Positions 7,923 through 16,345 of a stretch of 64,000 nucleotides of DNA are shown here, one piece after another. The stretch lies in the NCBI RefSeq assembly GCF_019977355.1, contig NZ_AP024655.1, forward strand, positions 4,278,001 through 4,342,000, read 5' to 3'. The translations under genes and the position numbers were made by a program. Source of the DNA: Arthrobacter sp. NicSoilB8. Its GTDB lineage: Bacteria > Actinomycetota > Actinomycetes > Actinomycetales > Micrococcaceae. The notes below the pieces were generated by a model. That model saw only the letters and a list, made by a program, of their open reading frames with translations, searched no databases and was not told where the DNA came from. How positions within the stretch are numbered: position 1 is the stretch's first letter; each line of letters opens with the position of its first letter.

Positions 7923-8992
7923 CGGCGGCTGGCGGCAACTCGCTACGCCGGGACGGGGAGTCCGCCGATCCAAGGGTTCCCTCGGATTCGGGAATTCTTC
8001 GGGATCAGACTTGCCGACGTCTCAACTCAGACGGTGTCGCGCTATTTCACCGGAGCCGGCTACGTGCGGGCCGAAACACGCGAGCGCATCTCGGCTGCCA
8101 TCGACGAACTCGGGTATGTCCCAAATCAATCCGCCCGCATCCTGCGCACGAGCAGGACGAACTCCGTCGGCGTCCTGGCCATGGGCGCCCTCAATCACGG
8201 GAGCGAGGGCGTGCTCACAGGACTGGGACTCGCAGCCCGGGAGGCCGACGTCACGCTGACAATCGCCCAGCTTGATCTCGACTTCGAAGCGAAGAACTGG
8301 GAAGTCGAGGCGCGGCGAGCGCTCAACCACTTCAAGTCGGTGCAGGTTGACGGGATTGTCTCGTCGACCCCGCTGCCGGGCGTCGACAAGCTGCTCACCG
8401 GCTGGGACCAGGCAACACCGTTGATCACGGTTTCGGAGCTTCCATCAGCGGACGAGGGCTCCGCGGGCACCACTCGCCCGCAGCCGGCCTGGACGCGACG
8501 CGTCACCTCATCGAACTGGGACACCGCGATATCCTGCACGTCGCCGGCCCCTCGACCCGAAATGAGGCACGCGAGCGCGAGCGCGGCTATCGAGATGCCA
8601 TGCAGAGCGCCGGCCTGAGCCCCCAGGTCCTCGATGTCGCCAACGACTGGTCCTCGGTTTCCGGATATCGTGCCGGCGAGATGGCGGAGCCGGCGACGTT
8701 CACGGCTGTCTTCGTTAGCAACGACGAGCTTGTTCTCGGCTTCATAAACGCCATGGAAAGACGCGGCCGCCGTGCGCCCGGGGACTTTTCCATCGTGGGC
8801 GTTGACGACATGCCGGCAGCCGCCTACTTCTCCCCGCCGCTGACCACCATGCGCCTTGATTTCCGCGCACTCGGTTTCGCAACTTTCAAGATGCTCCACC
8901 ACCAGATCCTCACGGGCGAACGCGCCTAGCACTACCTGGTCGAGCCTGAGCTCGTGATTCGTGAGTCGACGTCACGCATCTCGCGGCCTTGA
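7923..8992 (+). pseudogene. LacI-family transcriptional regulator, disrupted
   Basis: The reading frame from about 7989 encodes a LacI helix-turn-helix (VSTQTVSRYFTGAGYVRAET, then IDELGYVPNQSARILRTSRT) and the first part of the ligand domain. Around 8463-8475 the coding sense jumps to the next frame (net loss of one base or gain of two), where HLIELGHRDILHVAGPSTR continues the family pattern and later SIVGVDDMPAAAYFSPPLTT appears. A TAG at 8927-8929 then stops it; reading through gives HYLVEPELVIRESTSR, the usual LacI ending, up to TGA at 8990. No start codon of the usual kind precedes the helix-turn-helix in frame, so the 5' end is also damaged. At least three lesions make function unlikely. 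Confidence 0.88.
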
Positions 8993-9214
8993 GAGTCCGT
9001 GGCGTCGCTGCGTGAGCCACGGCGCGGGCGGGGCGGAGTTCGATCGCCAAGGATGAACATCTCCACCCCACCCGGTCCTGCGACGCCCTAGAAAAACCGC
9101 AAGAATTTGAGATAGGCCCGCCCCGGACACCGGGGGGAGGTCGCGGCCTCCAAGGCGCCGGGCCCGGCCTATCATGGGAGTCACGGGACGAAATGTAAGC
9201 GGGGGCCGCTTGGC

Positions 9215-10027
9215 ATGACCAGCGAACGCGAACAGCACGGGGCGCCAGCGGGAAATCTTGCGCTGGTGACCGGCGCGAGCCGCGGGGTGGGCCGGGGCGT
9301 TGCGCTGGGCCTTCTGGCAGCGGGGTTTCGGGTTTACGTCACGGGCCGCTCCATTGACCAGGCGGACCTGCCGCCGGAGATGCGGCGCCTGCGCTGCGAC
9401 CATCTGAAGGACGAACAGACAGCACGCGTGTTTGACGCGATCCGGTCCGAGTGCGGCCGCTTGGATCTTCTCGTCAACTGCGCCTGGGGCGGCTACGAGA
9501 GGATGGCCGAAGGCGGCGCGTTCACGTGGCCTGCGCCGTTTTGGGATCAACCGATGCACCGCTGGACCGGCATGATGGACGCCGGCGTCCGCGCGGCCTT
9601 TGTCTGCTCGGCGCACGCGGCCCGCATGATGACGCCGCGGCACCGCGGCCTGATCGTCAACATCAGCTTCTGGGCCGCGCAGCGTCACCTCGGCAACACG
9701 ATCTACGGCATCGCCAAAGCGGCGACGGACAAGATGACCTCCGACATGGCGGTCGAGCTGAAACCGTACGATATTCCGGTCATCTCGCTCTACCCGGGCC
9801 TGGTCCGAACCGAGGCGGTCCTGGCCGCGGCGGAAAGCGGCGCGTTCGATCTCTCCACCAGCGAAAGCCCCGAATTCATCGGCCGCGTGATCAACGGACT
9901 GTTCCATGACCCGAACCTGATGACGCGGACCGGCCAGGTGCTGGTCGCCGCCGCGGTTGCGAAGGAGTTCGGCGTGCTGGACATCGACGGAAAGTCGCCG
10001 CCGGCGCTGACCCTTGCGGATATCTAG
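9215..10027 (+). CDS. Short-chain dehydrogenase/reductase (DHRS1-like)
   Basis: 270 residues. The cofactor site LVTGASRGVGRGVA sits near residue 18, followed by the CDHLKD segment and LDLLVNCAWGGYE in place of the usual NNAG. The catalytic Ser is in INISFWAAQRH and the Tyr/Lys pair in IYGIAKAATDKM. The substitution of NCAWGG and the long loop before strand five match the DHRS1-type group. The gene stands alone between the decayed LacI gene and a convergent VWA gene, so no pathway is indicated. Start ATG at 9215 follows a GGGGGCC stretch rather than a strong ribosome site. Confidence 0.85.
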   Translation: MTSEREQHGAPAGNLALVTGASRGVGRGVALGLLAAGFRVYVTGRSIDQADLPPEMRRLRCDHLKDEQTARVFDAIRSECGRLDLLVNCAWGGYERMAEGGAFTWPAPFWDQPMHRWTGMMDAGVRAAFVCSAHAARMMTPRHRGLIVNISFWAAQRHLGNTIYGIAKAATDKMTSDMAVELKPYDIPVISLYPGLVRTEAVLAAAESGAFDLSTSESPEFIGRVINGLFHDPNLMTRTGQVLVAAAVAKEFGVLDIDGKSPPALTLADI

Positions 10028-10110
10028 GACGCTCATCCGGCTCCCCGGTTCATCTCCGCGAGGCAACGGACGACGGCGATGCGGGCACCCCGGACTCCCT
10101 TTCAGGCGAA

Positions 10111-10134
10111 CGACGGCGGGACTTCCCGCCGTCG
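10111..10134. repeat. REP-like inverted repeat between convergent genes
   Basis: Arms CGACGGCGGGA and TCCCGCCGTCG are exact reverse complements with a CT spacer. It is placed between the SDR stop (10027) and the VWA stop (10153) and could act as a bidirectional terminator. The core is the same as in the repeats at 3294, 57488 and 58006, and the right flank GGCTCGCGCTGG resembles the flanks of those copies. Confidence 0.8.
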
Positions 10135-10152
10135 CCGGCTCGCGCTGGCCGC

Positions 10153-12156
10153 CTACCTGGCCCAGTCGGCGTCGTCGTAGGGGCGTCCGCGGAAGTGGGC
10201 GCGGAGGTACTCCCCCACCACGGCAGCGCCCAGATCCCCGGCTTCGGGCGCCACCACCCGGCCGTCGATCCGGCGGGCCATCCGCTGGACGAACCGTTCC
10301 AGGCCCGGGTCGTCACCGAGCCGGAAGAACGTGGCCTGCGTGCCGGCACGCCCCAGGCGGTCCAGTTCGGCCACCGTGACGCGAATGGTCTCGGTATCGG
10401 GCGGCCAGGCGAACCAGGACTCGCCGTCGGCCAGCAGGTGCGCGGTGGGTTCGCCGTCGGTCACCACCAGGAGGACGGGCTGCATCGACGGGTGCTGGCG
10501 GAAGAACCGGCCGGCCAGCAGCAACCCGTGGTGCAGGTTGGTGCCCTGCTCGCGCAGGGCCGGCAGGGCGGTGAGCTCGCCGATGTCCATGGTCTGCGCG
10601 TAGCGGCCGAACGTGATCAGCTGCAGCCGGTCGCCGCGGAACCGGGTGGAGACGAGGTGGTGCAGGGCGAGCGCGGTGCGTTTCATGGGTACCCAGCGTC
10701 CCTCGGCGGCCATCGAGAAGGACACGTCGGCGAGCAGGACGACGGCGGCCTGCGTGCGCGCCTCCGTCTCCGTCACCTCGATGTCCCCCACGGTGAGACG
10801 CAGGCCGCGGCCCGGATCACCGCCGTCGGCGATCGTGCGGCGGATCGCGTTGGTCATGGTCCGGGTGACGTCCCACGGTTCGGCATCCCCGAACTCCCAC
10901 TGGCGGCTGGAGCCGGTCTGCTCCCCTGCCGCCCCGGCAACCCGGGTGTCCCGGCGACCCTGCCGGCCGGAGAGTTGCTTGGCGGTGTCCCGCAACAGCG
11001 ACCTGCCGAGCCGCCGCATGGCCTGCGGGGACAACCGGAGATCGCCGTCGGCGCCGCGCCGGAGGTAGCCGCCGTCCTGCATGGCCCGCTCGATGTCGGC
11101 GAGGGTGCGGGCCGTCACGGCGGCGTTCTGTCCGAGCTGGCGGGCGAGGGCGTCGAGGTCCAGGTCGTCCAGGCGCGAGCCGTTGTAGGCCTGGGAGAGC
11201 TGTTCGGCGAGCTCGTCCAGTTCGGCGAGGTCCTGCAGCACGCCGGTGCCGTCGCCGAGGCCGAGCCCCTCCTCCCCGTCGAAGCGTTCGGAGCCGGACC
11301 AGTCCTCGCCGGGGCGCAAAGCCTGCAAGTTGGCATCGAGCTGGCCCAGCTGTGCCATCAGCTCGGGCGAGCCGAACGCCTGGGCGGAGAGCCGCATCAG
11401 CTCCTCGCGCTGCTCGGCGGACATGGACTGCAGCAGCCGCTGGGCTGCGGCCGCGCGCTGGGCGAGCGCGTCCACCAGCTCCTCGACCGACTGCGGGTTC
11501 TCCGGGAAGAACTGACCGTGCTTGGCCATGAACTCCTGGAAGTCAGCATCGGTGTCCTCGCCGCGGCGGTGTTTGCCGAGGAGCTCGTTGAGGTCCTCCA
11601 GCATCTCGCTGACGGCCGCGCGGTCCTCATCCGTGGCGCCCTCGAGTGCCTGCTTCATGCCGGCGAACCGCTGGTCCAGGATCTCGCGGCCCAGCAGGTC
11701 CTTGATCCGCTCGTAGGCTTCCCGGGCGGTGCTGGACTGCCAGTCATAGGAGGCCAGTTCGTTGACCGCTGCCGCCGTGGACCGGGGCAGGTTCTGCAGC
11801 TGCATCTCCCGGAAGGCGCGGTCCGTGTTGTCCATCATGGCGTCGCGGGCGAGCTGCTTGCGCTCCTCCAGCACCGCGGTGTCGAGCAGTTTCTGGACCT
11901 CGTTGAGGGTGCCGTCCAGCCGGTGGCGGCTCAGCAGCTCACTGCGCCGCTGCTGGATGCGGCCGGCGAAGTGGTCGAGGCCTTCCCGGTTGCGGCCGCC
12001 GCGCCGCAGGAACTCCTGCAGGGCGTGCCGGGGCGAGTAGCCGGCCATGACGTCCTCGGCCACGGCGTCAAGCGCCTCGGCCAGGTCCACCGGCGGGGCG
12101 AGCGGATCCGGTCCTCCCGTGTACCGGCCGTACCTGGACCGGTTGTGAACGCTCAT
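10153..12156 (-). CDS. VWA domain protein partner of a MoxR/Mg-chelatase-type ATPase
   Basis: 667 residues from ATG at 12156, chosen because AGGAGGG stands just upstream on the coding strand; the frame extends further only over the neighbouring gene. The first ~440 residues are helical and acidic (many Glu/Asp/Leu runs). The C-terminal von Willebrand A domain has a complete MIDAS start DVSFSM at D477, the conserved Thr in QGTNLHHGL and the VVTDGEPTAH motif. Such proteins pair with AAA+ ATPases as in CobN/CobST and magnesium chelatase, acting as metal-dependent adaptors for remodelling or metal insertion. The AAA+ partner is encoded immediately upstream in the same direction, 46 bases away. 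The target is unknown. Confidence 0.88.
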   Translation of the reverse strand: MSVHNRSRYGRYTGGPDPLAPPVDLAEALDAVAEDVMAGYSPRHALQEFLRRGGRNREGLDHFAGRIQQRRSELLSRHRLDGTLNEVQKLLDTAVLEERKQLARDAMMDNTDRAFREMQLQNLPRSTAAAVNELASYDWQSSTAREAYERIKDLLGREILDQRFAGMKQALEGATDEDRAAVSEMLEDLNELLGKHRRGEDTDADFQEFMAKHGQFFPENPQSVEELVDALAQRAAAAQRLLQSMSAEQREELMRLSAQAFGSPELMAQLGQLDANLQALRPGEDWSGSERFDGEEGLGLGDGTGVLQDLAELDELAEQLSQAYNGSRLDDLDLDALARQLGQNAAVTARTLADIERAMQDGGYLRRGADGDLRLSPQAMRRLGRSLLRDTAKQLSGRQGRRDTRVAGAAGEQTGSSRQWEFGDAEPWDVTRTMTNAIRRTIADGGDPGRGLRLTVGDIEVTETEARTQAAVVLLADVSFSMAAEGRWVPMKRTALALHHLVSTRFRGDRLQLITFGRYAQTMDIGELTALPALREQGTNLHHGLLLAGRFFRQHPSMQPVLLVVTDGEPTAHLLADGESWFAWPPDTETIRVTVAELDRLGRAGTQATFFRLGDDPGLERFVQRMARRIDGRVVAPEAGDLGAAVVGEYLRAHFRGRPYDDADWAR

Positions 12157-12202
12157 GGGCCCTCCTCTACTGAGCCACAGAATTACCTGGCCGTGGAACG
12201 GC

Positions 12203-13591
12203 CTAGCCGTAGACCGTCGCCTCGTCATCGGACTCCTTGGAGATCCGCCGGGCGAGGTAGAGACCTTCCAGTGCAAGTTCGACGGCGGCGGCGCGCTGCC
12301 CGTCGTTTGTCGCGCCCAGTCGCTCACTGATTTCGTCGTAGAGACCGGATCTGTTGAGGGCCGGGAGGTTCTGGAGGAACTCCCGCGCTGTGACCAGTTC
12401 CCCGGTGGTCACCGTGGCGTGGCCGTCGAGCGCAGCCACAAGCGGGCCCATGTCGATGCCATGGAAGTGCGCCCGCACGGCTTCTGCGGTGGCGGTGCGC
12501 AGGAGGTGGTCGAGGACGTCCTGTTCACGCCCTTCCTCACCGGATTCGAACTCGATCTTTCCCGCGAGGATGTCCACGGCGGCTTCAAGGTCGATAATCC
12601 GGGCGACGGCCTCGTCCTCTCCGCGCACGCTGGCCCGGCGCAAGGCCGCCGCGGCGACGGTTTCGGCGCCCGCGATGGCGAACCGCGCGGACACCCCGGA
12701 AGTCTGGTTGACCGCCGGGGACTGCCGCAGCGCCCGGGTGTAGCGGGCCAGGATCTCGAGGATGACGGGCGGGACGCCGGCCACCAGGTGACCCTCCTGC
12801 CGGATGACGGCCACCTCGTCGTCGAGCTCTATCGGGTAGTGGGTTCGGATCTCGGCCCCGAAGCGGTCCCGCAGGGGCGTGATGATCCTGCCGCGGTTCG
12901 TGTAGTCCTCCGGGTTGGCGGATGCGACGACGAGCACGTCCAGCGGCAGCCGCAGCACGTAGCCACGGATCTGGATGTCGCGTTCCTCCATCACGTTGAG
13001 CATTGAGACCTGGATCCGCTCGGCGAGGTCGGGCAGCTCGTTGATGGCGATGATCCCGCGGTTGGAGCGGGGCACCAGGCCGTAGTGAATGGTTTCCGGG
13101 TCGCCCAGGCGGCGGCCCTCTGCCACCCGCATGGGGTCGACGTCGCCGATCAGGTCGGCGACGGAGGTGTCCGGCGTCGCGAGCTTTTCGACATAGCGCT
13201 CCGAGCGGTGGCGCCACGCCACCCGCAGCCGGTCCCCCTCGGTGAGGACCCGGGCACGGGAGTGCTCCGTGATGGGTTCATACGGGTGTTCGTTCAGTTC
13301 CGAGTCCTCGATCACCGGCGACCACTCGTCCAGCAGCCCCGCCAGGGTGCGCAGCAGCCGGGTCTTGCCCTGACCGCGTTCGCCGAGCAGGACGACGTCG
13401 TGACCGGCGAGCAGGGCCCGCTCGAGCTGGGGAAGGACGGTCCGGCTGAAACCGTACATCCCGGGCCAGGGATCGCGGCCGGCGGCGAGCGCGGCGAGCA
13501 GGTTGTCGCGGATTTCGCGGCGCAGGTCCTTGTGAACGTGGCCGGAGGCACGCAGTTCACCAACAGTGAAGATATCGGGGCGATCACTCAC
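12203..13591 (-). CDS. MoxR/magnesium-chelatase-like AAA+ ATPase
   Basis: 462 residues from ATG at 13591. Walker A is GERGQGKT (residues 70-77). The Walker B-like region is GIIAINELPDL, followed by a sensor region LDVLVVASANPEDYTNRGRIITPLRDRFG that is typical of the MoxR/ChlI group and contains the arginine finger area. The C-terminal third is helical. The gene precedes the VWA protein in one operon, the classic two-component arrangement of a MoxR-type ATPase with a VWA adaptor. Automated pipelines sometimes call this family a sigma-54 interacting regulator, but the GAFTGA loop of that family is absent. Confidence 0.88.
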   Translation of the reverse strand: MSDRPDIFTVGELRASGHVHKDLRREIRDNLLAALAAGRDPWPGMYGFSRTVLPQLERALLAGHDVVLLGERGQGKTRLLRTLAGLLDEWSPVIEDSELNEHPYEPITEHSRARVLTEGDRLRVAWRHRSERYVEKLATPDTSVADLIGDVDPMRVAEGRRLGDPETIHYGLVPRSNRGIIAINELPDLAERIQVSMLNVMEERDIQIRGYVLRLPLDVLVVASANPEDYTNRGRIITPLRDRFGAEIRTHYPIELDDEVAVIRQEGHLVAGVPPVILEILARYTRALRQSPAVNQTSGVSARFAIAGAETVAAAALRRASVRGEDEAVARIIDLEAAVDILAGKIEFESGEEGREQDVLDHLLRTATAEAVRAHFHGIDMGPLVAALDGHATVTTGELVTAREFLQNLPALNRSGLYDEISERLGATNDGQRAAAVELALEGLYLARRISKESDDEATVYG

Positions 13592-13681
13592 CCCTCCACC
13601 GTAGACCTCTACTGGGCGGGGAATCGAGGGATTCTTTCAGATTCCTGCGCATTGAGGCGGCGCAAGGGAGCCGCCCGGGGT

Positions 13682-13709
13682 CCCCGTGCCGAGCTTGCGA
13701 GGCACGGGG
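13682..13709. other. Perfect hairpin in a divergent intergenic region
   Basis: CCCCGTGCC and GGCACGGGG are separated by ten bases. The hairpin lies between divergently read genes (AAA+ leftward from 13591, phosphatase rightward from 13738), so it terminates neither. It may be an operator or an RNA element in a 5' region. A TACGCT sequence at 13724-13729, eight bases before ATG 13738, could be a -10 box giving a leaderless transcript. Confidence 0.5.
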
Positions 13710-13737
13710 TAGGCGGCGAGCGATACGCTGGATGTTG

Positions 13738-14412
13738 ATGACTGAATCAACACCGCCGGCACAACCATCGGGGCCTTCCTTGACGCAGCAGGGCACGCTC
13801 CTGCTTCTGGTGCGCCACGGGGAGACGCCGACGACGGGCATGGTGCTGCCGGGGCGGGCCCCCGGACTGCACCTGTCCGACCGGGGCCGGGCCCAGGCGG
13901 AACGGGTCGCGGAACGGCTCGCCGGCTTGCCCGTCGATGCCCTCTATTCCTCGCCGCTGGAGCGCGCCTGCGAGACGGCGGAGCCGACGGCGGCCCGCAC
14001 GGGACTGGACGTGAACCATGACGCAGGGCTGCTTGAGTGCGATTTCGGCGAGTGGACCGGCGCCGTGATCGCCGACCTCGCGGCCCTGCCGGAGTGGCGG
14101 ACCGTCCAGCACAGCCCGTCCTTCTTCCGCTTCCCGGGCGGCGATAGCTTCCGGGAGATGCAGGAACGGATCGTCGGAGCGCTGGACTCACTGCGCGCAG
14201 CGCACGCCGGGGGCGTCGTTGTGTGCTTCTCCCACGCCGACCCCATCAAGGCCGCCGTCGCCCACGCCCTGGGCACGCATCTGGACCTCTTCCAGCGCAT
14301 CGTCATCAGCCCGGGCTCGGTGTCGGCCATCTCGTTTATGGCAGGTCACGCACCCGCGGTGCTCATGGTGAATTCGACGGCGGAACCGCTGAGCGGGCTG
14401 AGGGGGCCGTGA
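13738..14412 (+). CDS. Histidine phosphatase family protein (MSMEG_4193-like putative phosphomutase)
   Basis: 224 residues from ATG 13738; an alternative ATG two codons upstream at 13732 is possible, and no ribosome site favours either. LLLVRHGETPTTG carries the phospho-accepting His within RHGE, ALYSSPLERACETAEP is the second motif, LLECDFGEWTG holds the Glu region, and VVVCFSHADPIKAAV supplies the second catalytic His. The sequence matches the actinobacterial MSMEG_4193 group, usually encoded near an SCO1664-type protein, as is the case here. The biochemical role of this pair is not established to my knowledge. Confidence 0.88.
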   Translation: MTESTPPAQPSGPSLTQQGTLLLLVRHGETPTTGMVLPGRAPGLHLSDRGRAQAERVAERLAGLPVDALYSSPLERACETAEPTAARTGLDVNHDAGLLECDFGEWTGAVIADLAALPEWRTVQHSPSFFRFPGGDSFREMQERIVGALDSLRAAHAGGVVVCFSHADPIKAAVAHALGTHLDLFQRIVISPGSVSAISFMAGHAPAVLMVNSTAEPLSGLRGP

Positions 14413-14457
14413 CTGTGGGCAGAGTGTGTCGGGAGCTTCGGTGAACGGGAACAGCCG

Positions 14458-15159
14458 GTGTCCGGCCGGGAGCTGACCCTGCTCACCGAGGGCCGCGTCG
14501 AGCTGCTCGGGCGCATCCCGCGCAGCAGCAACGAGACGTTCCTCGTCGAGGTCTCCTGCGGGGACGACGCCGCGTATGCGGTCTACAAGCCGGAGGCAGG
14601 GGAACGGCCGCTGTCCGATTTCGAGCCCGGACTCTACCGGCGGGAACGTGCGGCCTACCTGCTCAGCGAGTCCCTGGGGTGGGGACTCGTCCCGCCCACG
14701 GTGATCCGGGACGAGGCGCCCTTGGGTGTCGGGTCGCTCCAGTGGTTCATCGAGTGCGACTTCCAGGAACATTACTTCACTCTTTTCGAGGACGCCCCCG
14801 AGACCCATCGTGACCTGGCCCGGATCGCCCTGTTCGACTGCGTCGCCAACAACACGGACCGCAAGAGCGGCCACGTGCTGCGCGGTGACGACGGGCGGGT
14901 GTGGGGCATCGACCACGGGCTGTGTTTCTCCGCAGACTTCAAACTCCGCACGGTGATCTGGGACTTCGCCGGCAACCCCATCCCCGAGGCCCTGCTCGAG
15001 GACATCGCCCCGCTCGCAGACGCCGCGCCGTCCGGGGTGGCCGAGCTCCTCGACGACGACGAGATCGCCGCCCTGCGCCACCGCGTCCGGCGCCTGCTGC
15101 ACTCACGGGTGCTGCCGGTTGACCGCACCGGCAGGCGCTACCCGTGGCCGCTCGTGTAG
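14458..15159 (+). CDS. SCO1664 family protein (PI3/4-kinase-like fold)
   Basis: 233 residues from GTG at 14458, 45 bases after the phosphatase gene. The motifs YAVYKPEAGERPL (nucleotide-contact Lys), LALFDC-like ARIALFDCVANNTDRKSGHVL (catalytic Asn/Asp) and WGIDHGLCF (metal-binding Asp) resemble a kinase-like fold. In many actinobacteria a DUF3090 gene lies between the phosphatase and this gene; here it is absent and the space is too short to hide it. The operon may have lost it or keep it elsewhere. Confidence 0.85.
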   Translation: MSGRELTLLTEGRVELLGRIPRSSNETFLVEVSCGDDAAYAVYKPEAGERPLSDFEPGLYRRERAAYLLSESLGWGLVPPTVIRDEAPLGVGSLQWFIECDFQEHYFTLFEDAPETHRDLARIALFDCVANNTDRKSGHVLRGDDGRVWGIDHGLCFSADFKLRTVIWDFAGNPIPEALLEDIAPLADAAPSGVAELLDDDEIAALRHRVRRLLHSRVLPVDRTGRRYPWPLV

Positions 15160-15318
15160 GTGACTGCTTCCTGAACGCGCGAATCAAGGGTCATTTCAAC
15201 TATCTACCAGACAAATAGGTGGCATCAGGAAACGCCCCTTCACCGAATAGCTCCGGTGCTTCAGTCTGGTTACTAGACCCGCTGGTCCCGTCCAGCAACA
15301 ACATAGAAGGACTTCAAC

Positions 15319-16338
15319 GTGGAAACTCCCCTCTCCCATCTTGCCCACCTCGAGATCACCACCCCGGACGTCGAAGCCTCGGCACAGTTTTACGAGGAAA
15401 AGTTCGGCATGCGCATCATCGACCGGGTGGACGGCAACGTCTACCTGCGCTGCTGGGGCGACTACTACCGCTACAGCCTGGTCATCACCGAAGGGCCGGA
15501 AGCCTCCCTGGGCCGGATGGCCTGGCGTACCAACTCCCAGGCAGCCCTCGAAGCAGCAGCCCGGGGCGTTGAAGCAACCGGAGTCCAGGGCAGCTGGACC
15601 GCCGGCGGCCACGGCTACGGCAAGGCGTACGAATTCACCGGCCCCTACGGCCACCACATGCGCCTGTTCTACGACGTGGAAATGTTCGTCGCCGAAGCCG
15701 GCTTCGAGTCCACCTACCCGGACCGGCCGGAACGCCGCAGCAGCCACGCCGCCGCTCCCCGGTTCCTGGACCACGTCACCGTCGCCACCTCTGACGTCCG
15801 CGGCTTCGCCAAGTGGTACAACGAGGCCCTCGGCTTCCGCGTCATGGCATTCGTGGACCTGGACGAGGCTCCCATCACCGTCTTCTCCGTGCTCACCACC
15901 AACGAGAAATCCCACGACCTGGGCGTTGTCCTGGACACCTCCAACCGCCCCGGCCGCGTCAACCACATCGCCTTCTGGGTTGACGCCACCGAGGACCTGC
16001 TCCGCACGGCGGACGTCATGATGGAGAACGGCACTCCGATGGAATACGGCCCCTCTATTCACGGCGTGGGTGAGCAGAACTTCCTCTACTTTCGCGAGCC
16101 GTCAGGCCTGCGCGTGGAGCTCAACTCCGGCGGCTACCGCAACTACGTCCCGGACTGGGAGGCCAACACCTGGAAGCCTTCCGAGGGTTCGAACAACTTC
16201 TACAAGAACGGCGCCATGCCGCACTCCATGACGGAATCATTCCCTCCGGCCGAAGGCTTCACCGCCACCGAAGAAGGCGCCGCCCCCGAGATGAAGGAAG
16301 CGCTCCTGAACCCCTACGCCAAGCAGGGACGGGGCTAA
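15319..16338 (+). CDS. Two-domain extradiol ring-cleavage dioxygenase (catechol 2,3-dioxygenase-like)
   Basis: 339 residues from GTG at 15319 with AGAAGGA upstream. Two VOC modules are present. The C-terminal one has the iron triad expected for type I extradiol enzymes: H152 (LDHVTVATSDV), H216 (VNHIAFWVD) and E267 (RVELNSGG). The protein would insert O2 next to the diol of a catechol-like ring. It opens a seven-gene operon with two FAH-family hydrolases, a cyclase, an FAD monooxygenase, an ACMSD-like amidohydrolase and an SDR. The 159-base leader holds GTCT(15264)-N7-AGAC(15278), a possible operator. A long hydrophilic tail (about residues 290-339) exceeds the usual family end. Confidence 0.9.
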   Translation: METPLSHLAHLEITTPDVEASAQFYEEKFGMRIIDRVDGNVYLRCWGDYYRYSLVITEGPEASLGRMAWRTNSQAALEAAARGVEATGVQGSWTAGGHGYGKAYEFTGPYGHHMRLFYDVEMFVAEAGFESTYPDRPERRSSHAAAPRFLDHVTVATSDVRGFAKWYNEALGFRVMAFVDLDEAPITVFSVLTTNEKSHDLGVVLDTSNRPGRVNHIAFWVDATEDLLRTADVMMENGTPMEYGPSIHGVGEQNFLYFREPSGLRVELNSGGYRNYVPDWEANTWKPSEGSNNFYKNGAMPHSMTESFPPAEGFTATEEGAAPEMKEALLNPYAKQGRG

Positions 16339-16345
16339 CGGCGCC

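Noticed and set aside
10195..12330. 711-codon open frame antisense to the VWA gene
   Set aside because: High GC keeps complementary frames open. The antisense product has no recognisable domain and an unnatural Gly/Val/Arg/Gln composition, while the opposite strand has a clear MIDAS motif.
12203..13591. Sigma-54 activator
   Set aside because: The GAFTGA loop and a DNA-binding C-terminus are absent; the motif order is that of MoxR/ChlI-type ATPases paired with VWA proteins.
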